This document shows, in pieces, positions 36,761 to 49,880 of a stretch of 64,000 nucleotides of DNA. Source of the stretch: Tomocerus qinae (Eukaryota; Arthropoda; Collembola; Entomobryomorpha; Tomoceridae); contig CM034546.1 of the NCBI GenBank assembly GCA_020055645.1, positions 72,106,001-72,170,000 on the forward strand. Reading direction: 5' to 3'. Within the stretch, counting starts at the first letter, position 1. Every line of letters begins with the position of its first letter. The translations under genes were made by a program, and so were the position numbers. The notes below the pieces were generated by a model. It saw only the letters and a program-made list of their open reading frames with translations, searched no databases and was not told the DNA's origin.

Positions 36761-39741
36761 CAGAATCCTTTTTTAAGTTGAATAAGTAATAATATTATTG
36801 TACTTATCAAGTAACGGAGCTACTTTATAGAAATACCTGATCTGTCTATCCGTCTGTAAGCCCGATAATTTAAAAGAACGGTTTGAGGTAATCATTAAAA
36901 TTTGCACTATAGAGTAAAGACTGAAAATAAACAAAATCAAACACGCCTCCTACCTGTGGGTATGGTTCAAAAACAAAATATGGATATAGCTGCAATAGTT
37001 TTCCACAACGTAGAACGTCATAAGTTAGTTAATTTTAAAGTTAATTTGTACTTTATTTGATCATGTTAAGGCCAAGTCAGAGTATGACAAAAAGTAAGCC
37101 AGAAAACGTTAAGTAACATCCTAAAACATTTCTTCGCTAAGTTTTGCATACATTTGACATTGTTTGTACACAGTTCTATTCTGGTAAATCTTGAAACATG
37201 ATTTTATTAATCACAGTTCACTTGAATGCAGAATTGAATCGACTGATAATTTATATTCCCTTTTAATTGCCAAGGTTTCCTTAAAAATGCAAAACATAAT
37301 TATAAATAGCAAATACTTATTCCAAGCTTTGGCATTCTTTTATTTAAATCTCTGGATAACACGGAGAAAGCAGTTCACCTCAAGAGTTTCTTATATGACC
37401 TTCTTTTACAGATAGTATCTTATGACGTCACAATCGCCGCCCGTCTGTCATTTAAATAATCCATTCTGTCTCTTCTCTCTCACAGCTAACCTTATTTTAC
37501 TTCCTCGTCACTACTCTAGTACAAACATATAAACAACTCTCTTGCCATATGGTGGCAGGTAAAGTTTACTGCTTTATCTAAAGTAGATATCAATTACTGT
37601 GCTATGTATACATGTCTACTAGAAAGGGAAATTATGTCTCGAGCATACTAAAATATAAATAATGTAAGCAGGTATGTCAGTAATAGCAATATTACAGACC
37701 ACAGATATCACAGAAAAGTCTCACACATTTCCCACGTAACTAACCGGTACAATTAAATAATAATACTTGCCATAATAACACATATATATAGATCTATATA
37801 TTATGTAGATCCAATTGAAGTACAGCTTAAAGTACTTATACATGGAAATCTTACAAAGAAAATATAATTTCTCATGAACAAAAGATAGGCCATCCTCAAT
37901 TTTAATAAATCAAATGAAGAGTGCTTTAAGCTATTTAAGAAAAACGTTTTGTTCAAATAATTTTATTCGAAGGCTCATTTTTGTATATTTGAACGCATCG
38001 GATATGAAAGTCCTATTAGTTTAAATGGCAAAATGAATTTTATTGTAACAGCAATATTTCGTTAATGAAGAATAGACCATCTCTAGTTTGTTGCCTAAGC
38101 GTATCCACTTAAAGGGGGAAACGTCTCATGCTAATATTTTTATGCGAAGGCATTAATTCAAGTAGCCCAATGTAAGCAGGTTAACATATAGATCCCTTTA
38201 TAATTTAATTATTTTACATTGATAGGTACGTACTTTCCGCGATTCACAAATCCTTTTAGAAAAGAAACAAAATTAATTACTGTGGTGTATCTTGTCAGCA
38301 TTTCAATTAGCTGATGCATCATAAGCATGAACATTATAACATGGTGAGAAAATACGTTCAATAACAAAAGAAAATGTTTAATTGTTTTCCTCTTATATAA
38401 AGCCAGTAGATATTGTATATCCTACACACTATTTTCCACAATAACTATATATAACAGCTTTAGAGGGATAAAATTATTATTTACTTGCAATTTCTAGCTC
38501 GTTTCTTAAGGTTTTCCGATCCCATGCACCTTGATATAAAACTTGTTGTACTTCACATTGACCCTAAAATAATGCTATAGAACGTAAATGCCTACACATT
38601 ATACACCTGAGCTAAATATAAAAAATAATTCGCAAAACAAAGCACTTTTGACACCATTTTTGGAGATAATTATCCCTTTCAATCTCAATTCAAGCCTTCA
38701 GTATATGTGGGGCATTTAATTGTATTTAAGGGACAAAAAGTCGGACAAAAAATTCAAAGTATATTTGTCTGTAGTCGGAGAAAACCGTAAGATGATAATT
38801 AAAACGCCAAATTGTCTCACCATGAGGGTAAATATTTTACGAGGAAATTCTTGACAGCAAAATGCACAATCCCATTTTGGAGTAGACCCGAAATTTATTA
38901 ATGTCGTATGCTTTCAAAATAAATTTCTACTCTCTAAATAATAGGACGATAACGAAAAGGATTATCCCGTAAAATTTTTACGCATTCACTTTTATGTGCA
39001 ATAATAAGTAACACTACATTAGGAAGCTATTATAGGTATTTCATATCGTGTGTTATTACTTATTACACTAGTTTCGCATAATATTATTATTACATTATAA
39101 TTAATAACTTCTTTAGTATGTATAGTAAAAAGTCATAATGTAAATATTATGTTCTGATTCGTAAAAACTTAACTAAAACTCCGTAGAATGAAACTTGAAA
39201 ATGAAATCAATTTACAATTTTAAATGAATTTTTATTATATTTAATCAAAAGTTGAATTTTACTCAAAATGGGGCATTTAATCAGTATTGATGAAAATTTG
39301 CTCAAATGTTGAGTTAAGGTGGAATTCATCAACCTTGCAGACAATCTCAACCTTGAATTGAAGATATTAATATTAAATGTTGTTTATTGTATTTCTACTC
39401 AACACCTACAAATACATAATAATATTATGGTAAAAGGTAATATCAACCATTGAGGAAAATCAAGACGGGTTGTTGTTTGCGTTGGGAATATTTTCTGTGA
39501 AGTTGTGCAAAATAGTGCCACTTTTTTTTCTCTGTGATGGGAATGGTAATGAAATTATGCTTTAATAACCAACCCTTTCAATGTTTTATATTATATTGTA
39601 GCTTCTGCACATAACTTGACATTTCTGTAACTTTTGCTGCTAGTTGGAGAATAAGATCGGACGTCTCTACAGCTCTCAAATATCTCGCCTTTTATTAAAT
39701 TTCTGTACGTTGTTACTTTCAAAGGAAATCAAAATTATTAA
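36761..39741. other. No gene seen (ELOVL A upstream region)
   Basis: AT-rich spacer, much of it shared with 50760-52912 in unit B (for example 'gtctcacacatttcccacgt'). I found no exon or clear core promoter. The last 200 bp before the ATG are nearly identical between units. Confidence 0.55.
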
Positions 39742-41204
39742 ATGTCTGTCGAAGCACTAAAAGAATTTGGGCTAGTGCCCACGTTCTATGAAAACCCACC
39801 AAAGTACGAGCCATTTTGGTTTGAGGAGAATGACATGAACGAGACTCGCTACTGGGCCAGAAAGTTTCTTCCCACTTGTTTTTATATTTGTGTCATTTAT
39901 TTCCTATTTATCACATTTGGACCATCTTACATGAAAAATAGAAAAGCATTTAGTCTGAAAACGCCTCTCGCTCTGTGGAATGCATCTTTGGCTATATTCT
40001 CAATCGTTGGCTTTACAAGAATGGCGCCAGAATTTTTCAGAATTTTGTTATCGCCCAATGGGTTTCATCTATCTGCATGCAAATGGTAGGCTAAATTACG
40101 GAATTGTGAATTAAGGAGAATACAATTTCTCTACAAATTACTCCTACAAAATTTAATTTGAAGTTTAAAATATTGTGCTAATTTGATAATATTTTTTAAC
40201 CAAATAAGGACTGGAGTGAACCAACCGTTTACGTTTTGGGGGCTAGCTTTCATAATTTCAAAGATAGCTGAGCTGATCGATACTGTGTTCATTGTACTCA
40301 GAAAGAAGCCATTGTCTTTTTTACACTGGTTAGTCAATTTTAAAATATTATATCCCGATATGGTAAAGGTAAAACCCATTATGTTGTAATTAAATATTTG
40401 AAATTAGGTTCCATCATCTCAGCATGGCTTGGTCGACGTTATTTCTATTCTCTGAAGGAGAACCCATTGGTCGATGGAGTGCGCTTCTTAATTTCGGCGT
40501 GCACTCAATAATGTACACCTACTATACCATAACGGTAAATATACATTGTATAAAAACTCCAGTGTGTTTATCACTTTTTGATATAATGACATTCTAATTA
40601 GTTTCTGTGCAAAAATATGTCTAGCTGTATCACGAAATTATATTATTCAACCTCTTATCCAGGAATTTGACCTAGGGGGGTGCACCAAAATATATTAATA
40701 ATATTTAGCATATTCTCGCGAAGCGCAAAAATTTTTTGGGTTTTTAACCTTTTTTGACAAAAAAATCGGCATTTTCTGGAATCTTAGCTGAGGGGGTGGC
40801 ACCTCTCGACTCTCGATACGTGCTTGTAAGATACTTTTATTGCAGTGATTATAACATTTATTACCATATTCACATTTCCTAGTCACTTGGGATAAAACTT
40901 CCGAAGAAAGTGTCCATGACTGTGACGAGTATTCAAATCCTGCAATTTATCACAGGGCTTTCTGTACATTTCTACACGATCGGGGTGCAAGGTAACTCAA
41001 TATAAATATTTCTTATGAAATGCAATGACGCATTAAAATCCAAATCAAGTAAATTTTTGGTACCATATAGGTCAAGGCGGAGATTGTTTCAGAACGACTA
41101 ATTCGAAGCGATTATATATTTTCCTTGGACTAATGTACCTCTCTCTCTTTGTTAGACTGTTTTACAATTCGTACGTTGCTCCCAGCAAAACTAAAAAACA
41201 GTAA
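39742..41204 (+). CDS. ELOVL6-like very-long-chain fatty-acid elongase, copy A
   Basis: Condensing enzyme of the ER elongation cycle, adding two carbons from malonyl-CoA to an acyl-CoA; ELOVL6 types prefer C12-C16 substrates. Five exons (39742-40085, 40209-40328, 40408-40534, 40883-40991, 41071-41204) join in frame to 277 residues, normal length. All hallmark motifs are present: KIAELIDT (133-140), the histidine box HWFHH (154-158, split by intron 2), NFGVHSIMYTYY (183-194) and TSIQILQF (212-219). Several hydrophobic segments fit the multi-pass family. The C-terminus KTKKQ is lysine-rich like an ER-retrieval signal. The start codon is the first ATG after 'aaattattaa', shared with copy B. Intron 3 contains a MITE present in both copies. 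Confidence 0.93.
40651..40823. repeat. MITE, 'CACGTATCC' family, in ELOVL A intron 3
   Basis: Ends 'ttatccaggaatttgac' and 'ctcgatacgtgc'. Same position as 53827-53998 in copy B, so it inserted before the segmental duplication. Confidence 0.7.
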
Positions 41205-41359
41205 TTTTTACGTTTATCACAATAGAATTCCGCCATTTCAAGTATTATACGTATCAAAACATTAAAAAAGACTGGTAAAATTAAATTATAATATAATATT
41301 TAATATTTGAATTTTCGATATAACATGCTTGGAATTATACGAAAAATAAATAGGTATGC

Positions 41360-41365
41360 AATAAA
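41360..41365 (+). terminator. Poly(A) signal, ELOVL A
   Basis: AATAAA within 'gcaataaactaattc', conserved in copy B (54547-54552) at a similar distance after the stop; a second AATAAA lies at 41345. Confidence 0.45.
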
Positions 41366-44118
41366 CTAATTCAACAATGTATTTAGTATTTATAGAAGCC
41401 CTCTGTTACTTTAGATTTAGACAGGTAGAATCATTCGTAATAATTAGTAAAATAATGCATAAGTCTGTAATTATCAGAGCCGGTTTTTGGGTACCAAAGA
41501 AGAAAATATGGATTTATATTAAAGACTAATTTGAATATAAGCTAGGCATTGAAGGGTGGTCAGTAACAAAAAGCTTTTTTTATAAGCATAATGAGAATTT
41601 AAAATGAGTTTATAAAATTCCTTCGCAGTGTTTAAAAATCTTAGAACAATATCGGACGAGAGTATAACTTCTATAATATAATCTCTGCAAAAATGTTTGT
41701 TTACCACTAGGAAAATCAATATTTTCATGCGTCATAACAACATCCTTGCTTAGTAGCTCGTCCTTCACTATACTGGTAACCACGCTTTAGATGAATATCA
41801 ACAAAAAAAACCATTTTAATCAATATTCTTGTAAAAGGCAATTCTGAATTGACATGACCCAGACCCTTTTCATTTCATAAATTTTCATTAAATCTCTTCT
41901 CAAATCATTTTGTTCTTTAGATCCACCAAGTCGGTATTTTATAGCATTTGCATAGTTGTTATGTTCACTGTACGAGCTAGGTTTCAGCCAGTACTAAATA
42001 AAAATCCTTGCAGTAACTCTTTTAAGATAATTGTCAAAGAGTGCAGTGAATTTCAATGTCTATGACCTGTAATGTTAGTTTATTTATTATCTGTGTGCAA
42101 TGTTGAAGCTGCCACTGGCATTGGGAACTGACTTAATAATAAGTATACTGTGTTAGACAGACACTTATCTAACATCTACTTACAGATTAGTGGAATTGGT
42201 TATCTTCGAGACATTGGTTATGTATGTTATTAAAGTTATTATTAAATAGAAATAATTGTGGAGAATATTGCTATACTTGTGTGTATGAATTGTAAAATTT
42301 TCTCATCTCCAACAAGATAAGCATCTTGACGCAGTCTGCACCTATACATACATGTATGCTCGAGGCCTTCTTCATTAAGCTGCCATTAGAGAAATTTCTT
42401 CGTCGTAAAAATTATCTACGTAATAAAATAAAAATTTCGCATCTTCCAAAGTCATAGCAATATTATTATACTAATATTAATACTGCAACCCACTTAATTC
42501 ACATAATTGCGAACCAATTTCCTGTTTGTTCCGTATTCTAAGTCTATTGTTTTTCTTTGCTGAGTTTTGTTGCGCATTTATTTTACTATGACAACTAGAT
42601 ATCTAAAGAACAGTCTTGAAAACTTGAATGCTTTTTCAAAGGTTAAATTAATGGCTAAATACTGTGATGTCAACAATTTCTTTGTACCACTGATGTTGGG
42701 TTAGCATTGTGTTACTTCACTATACCACCAGCCACCACCGCCGCGTTGCCCTGGAAAATATCGTGTCCGATACTTACTAACGGACGGCTAATACTGACAC
42801 TGTATCATTTACTGTATATTATGTACATACCTTAAACAGATAAAACGACCTAATATAATTTATAGATAGGTGACTCAGGATTGCCTATTTTACGTAATAC
42901 ATAATATTGTATAATAATGCTAGACTAGTGGCGAATAAGTACTTAAGTTATAGAGCTCAGGGAATACATAGGATACAGAACAGACTGTAATATGGGTTTT
43001 ATTTGTCAGACAGAAGTATACGTTTGAGTCTATATAATTCAGAATGTTGTTTATATTAGGAGTTATTATGTCAGAAAGAGGCTGAATTAAGCCGAAATCT
43101 TTATTGGAAAAAGGGAAGAAGTGGCTGTCAAAATAATATTTTTCGTTGAATTATTATTAAAGCCACTGAGGGTGAAACAATAACTATTTACTAGCCGGTA
43201 ATTTTATTTTGTTCACGTTCACACTGAAAAGCAATAATAACAAAGCTATTTCTGAATTTATCAACATTGCAGATGTAATTAAATTCAGTATTTTTGAAGC
43301 TAAAGGAAATTCTCAAACAATTCCCACGATGCATACTATCAGTATAATAATATCGTAAACCTTCTTACAACTTTCCAGTTCTAAAATAAGAAGGAATAGC
43401 CACAGCCTCAATAAATATGTTGATATCTTTATACGACCACTAAATTGGTTTTTACCAGGTAGTTAAATATACAGCAGAATATAGAGATGATTTTATTCTG
43501 CTACTTGCATAAAGCATGCATGTGAAATAAATTAGAATTTTCTCATCATTTCCTACAGCTCATATACGCAGTGATGGTGTAATTTCATTTCGAGACAATT
43601 TGGTGGAGAATAGACAAACTAACTCATCGCCAACAATAAACAAAAGCGTCTTGTACTTCCCAAAACTTGGTTGCCTATGTTTCTAAGACAAAAACTCATA
43701 CCGCGTTACCCGTACAATACTTTTTTATTACCTATACATTTATAACGCACTCGTTTTTCTTTTACTCTAAAATTTAAACTAAATTTACCATAAACTAAAA
43801 AATTGGTGGATAATTGAATTATAACCTTCACTGTTAATTACTGCTTGTAAATTGTATAAAAGTATGTTAATTGAAGTAGAAGAATTCAAATAAATAAGTT
43901 ATTTTTCGTACCTATTTCCTCTGCATATTTGGTTCTCATTTTTTTTAAATGTAACTGATGATCTGATGAAGGAATATGGTGAGGAATTGCACTTACTTTG
44001 TAACAAAATAAATTATTTTGGAATTTTCTTTAAAATCGACAAATAAGTCCCACAGGCTGCTCCTGTTATATTAACTTTCCATTTTATGGATTTTCTAATC
44101 ATGAGAATTAATTAAATA
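41366..44118. other. No gene seen (unit A spacer)
   Basis: Collinear with about 54550-57275 of unit B but with many indels and no open frame conserved between the two, which argues against hidden exons. Confidence 0.6.
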
Positions 44119-45801
44119 AACTGTGTTACACACACGTGTAGGCAATAAGAGGTTCAAAAGTTAACAACAACGGTAAAATTGTGTGTTAAACATCGTGGGG
44201 CCCTACGCGGCATCAAATTCAGCCCCCAAGACACACCCTAAAATGTATTTTGAATTCATTCGGTAACATGATAAGTGTTTAGGAGTCAAAAAAGTGGTAA
44301 GAACGTACAGAATGAAAGTTACCTATTTCCCCAGACGGGGGATTAAGGTGTTTGTCATCTAGTATTTCAAAAGTTGTTTAAGAAGTTTTCGGAAGAACTA
44401 TTACCAGACTTTATACGATGTACAAAACCAATTGAATTTTGAAAACAGATGCTGTTGAACTAAAAGACCCGAAGGAGATTAAGCCGCATTCCACCTCACT
44501 GAGTTAGCGATGAAAACGACGGGAGTAGTAATATTTCAAATTTTGATGAGATGTTCCACTTTTTCTACTCCTTCCCTATAATGCCGAACTAGATTTCAGT
44601 TCATTAGTTTCCCCACCGCCCACATCATGCATCAATCCCTTTGACTGTGGTTTCGGTAGATAGTAGACAGGGACAATGAGAATTCGTGCGCGTCACTAAT
44701 TAAATGACGAGGCATTTGGTACCCATAAGAGAGTCATAGTTATTCGTAAATTTGGGTCTGGTGGCTTTCTTATGGTAAAATAGGTAAAATGTAAAAAAGT
44801 AAAATGAGTGAGCAGCTGATTTTCACACCATTCAGGAAAATAATTTTACGATGACCGTTAAATTGTAAGGTTGATAATATTTGAAATATAAATATGGAAA
44901 AAAATTTCGATGACTACCGAATTTGAATGTCAATGTGATGATGCACGTTAGTCCCAAAATATCCATAATCAAAGTTCCGTAATGTCAACCTTCACACGTT
45001 TTCAATTGATTGTGTTTGGGCAGGTGCTACATTGTTGTTTTTTGGAAACCCTTAGCAACGACTTCCTCTGCTACTACGGTGTGCGCAATGTGGGATCCAG
45101 TCTTGCTATTTTATGAGCTATTGCATCGTTCTAATTATCTGGCGTACGTATTACTGGATCCTGTTTTGCTTTTTAATGAGCTATTGCATTCCTCCGCTTT
45201 TTTTGTGTACGCATTACTGGATTATCTCTACATTTCGTCATGAATTCAGCATTATTTTTTCGGTGATAATCACGACTACCTTTAGGTTTTTAGTTTGATG
45301 CATCTTACTCCAGCAATTGCAACTTTAAACAATCACTATCCTTCTTCTGTTTTTGCATTTCTTTCTTTCTCTCTCGGTGTAGCAGGTTTTGTTGTACATT
45401 CTTCTTTTTTAATTTGGGCATGATCTGCATTCAAAAGAAAAATTTATTTTGATAATTATTGTTAGTGAGTCAAGGTAGAGTATGATGATCAGTGATAGAA
45501 TAAAAACTGAAGTAAAATAATTGGGGGATTTTACCGCAGATAAAACTGTCAACGTCAATGGGAGGAACGAAATATAAAAAACGCGAAAAGTAAATTAAAA
45601 TAAGGAATTTTACGTACGTGCAAAACAAATTCGCCATAAATGGTAGCTCGTGATGGCTTCAACGGGGAGAGACAGAATCTAAAAATTTTACTTCTGTCAA
45701 AAGTTATTGACCATACAGCTTATTATGCATGGAGAAATGGGTGCACAGACAGACAGAAACACAGACTACTCGCAATAATAAGAGCAAACCTCTTATTAAT
45801 A
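44119..45801. mobile_element. Unit-A-specific insertion, about 1.7 kb
   Basis: Unit B is continuous here (57258-57290, 'gaattaattaaataattaataatc'), so this segment was added to unit A. An AATAAGAGGTT / AACCTCTTATT inverted pair lies just inside both ends (44148 and 45786). The interior is less AT-rich and has a 70-bp direct duplication around 45096-45230. No recognisable transposase; probably non-autonomous. Confidence 0.65.
45096..45230. repeat. Two copies of a 65-70 bp tandem repeat
   Basis: 'ttttatgagctattgcat' and 'ttaatgagctattgcattcc' begin successive, diverged copies, each containing 'tacgtattactggatcc' or 'tacgcattactggat'. The open frame through it is a by-product. Confidence 0.55.
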
Positions 45802-46069
45802 ATTAATAATCTACAGCCAAACAATGTTACACCTGGATCCTGGTTAGCTCTTGCCCACCTTTCAAGAACACTGTGCTTGATTATATGCTATACTACTTAA
45901 TAACATGTACTATCACACACGTGGCATTTACTTGCAGGGTCAACTACTAAATCAAGTTACCCGTCCCGTTAGTATAGTCGTTAAAATGATGCAACTTTTG
46001 TTACTTTATCAGTACTCAGTACAGCATTACAAAGAATGATGCAACAGTCAGCGAAAAAATTTCAATGGT

Positions 46070-46076
46070 TATATAA
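46070..46076 (+). promoter_or_regulatory. TATA box upstream of broken GT8 series
   Basis: TATATAA within a conserved block 'ttcaatggttatata', about 130 nt before the ATG at 46206. The same block precedes the intact gene at 57552. Confidence 0.4.
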
Positions 46077-46205
46077 GCATCACATTTTCTCAAATTTCAT
46101 TCCATTTTACTTCGTAAAGAAACAAACAGATTATCATTGTTGAAAGAGAAAACTTTAAGTTAACTCCTTCATTTAATTTAGTTTCTATACTGAAAATTAT
46201 ACGCC

Positions 46206-48400
46206 ATGCCAGGTAAGAATTGATTTTTTGAACTGGGAAATTTTGTAACCATTTTTCATTGCTTGTTGAGATACATAATTGTCATAAATTAAAACTACAG
46301 GCCAGTGAAATATAAGGTTGAAAACCAGTTAAAAATATTTATTTTGTTCCATTTTATGGGCATATTAAACTTTTTAATTGTAATATATATTATCGAAGAT
46401 TTTTTCGTTTGCATCAATCCCTATCCAATTAGTCTTGCTTCGGTTGTGGTGCTAGCAATGATTTAATGCATGTCCATTATTATATATTTTTAACGGTAAT
46501 GTAATGCACTGTTTTCATGAGTTGTGTTGACAATTCTCGGTTTGATTCCAGTTAGTACTCAGTTTTTGGATAGGTGTCAGTTGCCTACAAGCCTTGGTAT
46601 TGGCCAAGTCACTACGTAGAGTTTTCAGGTTGTTACAACAGCCAAAATTGTCGTTCTAATATTATCTGAAGATAAGGTGTCTGAATCTCTTCCGTGAGTA
46701 TAAAGTTATTTTGAAAGGATATTGATTTATCTGCTATCTTAAGAGCTATTATAAGCCTAATGTACAATACCTACATTGGACATCCATTTTTTACTACTTT
46801 TGCAGATTGGTGTTATCTGATGTGTTTGATGTGGTCCTATCTTTGAATGATGACTTCAAATTCTTTCAGTTGTCACCGCTGAATAATGCAAGGATGTTCG
46901 TTTGGAGTTTGACCATGTACCAAAAATGCATACTCATTGATCCACATTTAGTGGTAAAGAAATAAGTTAAAGACAAAATCCTAGACAATAGTCATGGCTC
47001 TACTAAAATTCATTTGCTCTGGATTGTATACCCAGATTTTCTGATAAATATTTAATAATAAAACGTCAGTTGACTAATGATATAAATAAGTAGAAATTAC
47101 AGAAGAATTTCAGAAGTCAAAAAATATTAACTTCTGAACTTATGTATTGGGTTTGCATTTCAATTTCAGGTTTGCGAAACTTGCGACGAACTGTTCTATT
47201 TGACGATTTTTTAAAAAGAAAGCCCTAAAAGTCAACACAAAAAATTAAAGCTTTTTAAATGATATTGTGGAACCAGAAACGGAAAGATCCAAACCATCCA
47301 AAGTATGAATTATATAATATTGTATGACAAATATTAATGCTAGTTATCAATTTACAGCAGAAAGATGAAAATGTCTTAAGAAAGTGAAATTAAAAATTAC
47401 CGGAATAGATTCTTGTTAAAAATCCACTCGCTTTTACTAGCACATTACTTATGTATATTTTTCAAAATATATCTGTTCTAACTCAAACATTAGCGAACCA
47501 AATATAGTTTTTAAGACTTTAATCTGTTCCCACAAGTCATTAAAATTAGAAAATTAGCTAATTTATTCAAATGTTTCTAAGTCGAATTTTTAGCAAATTA
47601 TAGCAACTTATGCGTTTATTTTACGAAATTTGACCATCGAGCGTGTCAAAAATGCTAATAGAATAGACCAATGATAAACCTTATTGAATTTGGCTGAAAT
47701 CGATTTGCTGAGATACCAAGCGCTTAGTTCTGAATTTCGATGACTGCTTTTTTACAAAAGATAATACTTTTTATTAAAAAGGCAATCCGTTTTTGCTTTT
47801 TTGCCTTATTTACATATAAAGTAAATGCTTTGCTATATCCTACATTTGCTATATTTATCTTATATATTTTCCTACATTTGTTACAATTGCTACATCAAAA
47901 AAGACAAAGAAATTCCCTTTTAAAACCTGAAGATTATTTTGGCCAGACATTCAGGCCAACTAATTTATCATAGTCTAACGTAATCTAAGTATGGGGCAGG
48001 TGGAGCGCTCCACCGTGGGATGGGGCCTTTTTGTCTTGCTGCTAATCTTTTGTAATTTCACATTATAGCCACAAGTTACTAACGGCCATTGCCATTGTAT
48101 AATCGTCCCTTAAGGTATCAAATACACAATACGCAGCTTAGAGTTGACATCGAAAATGCGCAATATGCATACGTTAGGCTACGCATATATTACGTATTTC
48201 CGGTACCTGCCTGAAGATGCATAATGCGTATTTTCTGTGGCAGCTTGAAAATGATATTAAGTATCTTCAGTACCAACTGAAATTGTTTATTTAAAGTATC
48301 TTAAGGATTCCAATGTAAAATTTTTATCTTTCAGGAATGCATAGGATTTTGGATTGAGATATTTGCTAAAGATGTTTTTCCATGTTTCGTCAGTAGAGTG
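46206..48400 (+). pseudogene. Broken glycogenin-like (GT8) exon series
   Basis: Homologue of exons 1-7 of the GT8-PKS gene at 57693. Exon 1 (ATGCCAG, 46206-46212) and exon 3 (46806-46953) survive. Exon 2 (from 46552) has lost 19 nt between two TTGCCTACAA direct repeats and carries other indels. Exon 4 (from 47170) runs into a stop after about 14 codons, because a deletion joins it to intron 5 sequence. Exon 5 and the first half of exon 6 are gone. Exon 7 (48335-48400) remains. No PKS exon follows. Exon 3 still reads CILID-P-H-L at the place of the sugar-nucleotide DxD motif, closer to a real glycogenin than the intact copy (CILIYPHL). Confidence 0.88.
48107..48200. repeat. Partial 'TCGTCCCTTAAGG' element
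   Basis: One terminus (ATCGTCCCTTAAGGTATCAA) plus interior like the 24004-24945 element, but no matching right end. Present at the same place in unit B (about 59945), so it predates the duplication and lies in the last GT8 intron. Confidence 0.6.
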
Positions 48401-48604
48401 GTGAGTTTTTCAGTACTACTTATCTTATTACACTTTAAAAGAAATGAAATAATTCTGATGCAATTATTATATAAGGTAAATCCGGCTGTTTTACAATAAA
48501 TACCACTCAGAAACACAATTTCATAATATTAACTAATGTCACCTATTCACTATCCAATCTGTGTAATTTCAAACCAAAAAGTCTTGAATATAAATTTGTC
48601 CAAA

Positions 48605-48740
48605 CCTAACTCCTGATAGATTGGTTTGTTACATTGTCGCGGTCATGACAAAATGGTTTGTTACTTTGTCTCAGCCATGATAAAATGGTTTGTTACTTTG
48701 TAGTAGTCATGATGAAATGGCTTGTTACTTAGTAATGTTA
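48605..48740. repeat. About 32-bp tandem repeat, 3-4 copies
   Basis: Units of GGTTTGTTACTTTGT plus 'catgataaaat'. A single related unit occurs at 51890-51945 upstream of ELOVL B, followed by the same 'cagacgatat'. This repeat fills the place where the PKS exon would start in unit A. Confidence 0.7.
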
Positions 48741-48772
48741 AGCAGACGATATATATGTTTATATATATATGT

Positions 48773-49880
48773 GTCGTAGACTGGGAGGGAAAGGTGACTG
48801 GGAGGGATATAATGTCCCTCTCCGTCTAGACTGGGTGGGATATCTCTGTACCGCTAGCGGTACCGAACCATGAGGTTTCCGACTGGGAGGGATAGGTTGT
48901 AAAGGATTGATATGAATGATTCTATGTGTATAAGTGCCACAACTATCGCAGATTTTAGGTTACTCTTACAGGTTTTATTCATTGTAATCATTATTTTCTA
49001 CAATATTCATAAATGTTAAGTATATTGGACATTTTGCGTCAGTCTTAATTAAATCATAAATTATTATTATCGCAGATTTTAGGTTACTCTTACATTTTTT
49101 ATTCATTGTAATCATTATTTTCTATAATATTTATAAATATTCAGTATATTACCCTTTTTGTATCAGTGACAATTAAATCATAAATTATTAAGTCAAGATT
49201 GACAGTCAAATGGTTAAGTAGATTACGCTGCTATTGCGGAAATTCCATTTTGTCTTATTAAAAAAAGTAAATTTAAATGAAACTCACTTCCCTAACTTCC
49301 CACAAAACAGCAACCTCTATGTAATTCAGCTTATAGCTCTTCATATTAAATGTAAACCTTGCTGAAAGTGATACTTCCACACGCTCTTAGACTTACTTTA
49401 CTACCAACAAACGTAGCATAGCAGTGTAACATACTTAACCATTTGAATTCCAATCTTGACTTAATAAATTATGATTTAATTATGACTGATACAAAAAATG
49501 CAATATTATAATTAATATTTATGAATATTATTGAAAATAAGGATTACAATAAATAAAAAATGTAAGAGTGACCTAAAATCTGCGATAGTAATAAATTATG
49601 ATTCAATTATGACTTACAAAGAGTGCAATATACTTAACATTTATGAATATTGTAGAAAATAATGATTACAATGAATAAAACCTGTAAGAGTAACCTAAAA
49701 TCTGCGATAGTTGTGGCACTTATACACATAGAATCATTCATATCAATCCTTTACAACCTATCCCTCCCAGTCGGAAACCTCATGGTTCGGTACCGCTAGC
49801 GGTACAGAGATATCCCACCCAGTCTAGACGGAGAGGGACATTATATCCCTCCCAGTCACCTTTCCCTCCCAGTCTACGAC
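48773..49880. mobile_element. 1.1-kb foldback element with 450-bp arms
   Basis: The arms (about 48773-49220 and 49435-49880) are near-perfect inverted repeats starting GTCGTAGACTGGGAGGGAAA. The direct repeat ATATGT (48767-48772 and 49881-49886) is the target duplication. Subterminal GACTGGGAGGGA motifs repeat several times in each arm, and a 16-bp palindrome GTACCGCTAGCGGTAC is at 48848-48863 (mirrored in the other arm). No open frame. It sits exactly between the two duplication units. Confidence 0.88.

Larger units (their letters stand above)
35960..48610. repeat. Segmental duplication, unit A (about 12.6 kb)
   Basis: A direct repeat of 49890-60455. It contains ELOVL copy A and the broken GT8 series. 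Homology begins at 'tggtagggtgatccaaaa' and ends at 'cttgaatataaattt' (about 48598). Unit A carries an extra 1.7-kb insert (44119-45801); unit B has other small indels. Coding parts are about 95% identical by eye. Confidence 0.85.

Noticed and set aside
45010-45298. Overlapping hydrophobic frames of 77 and 61 codons
   Set aside because: Created by a 65-70 bp tandem duplication inside a unit-specific insertion; no signal of a real gene.
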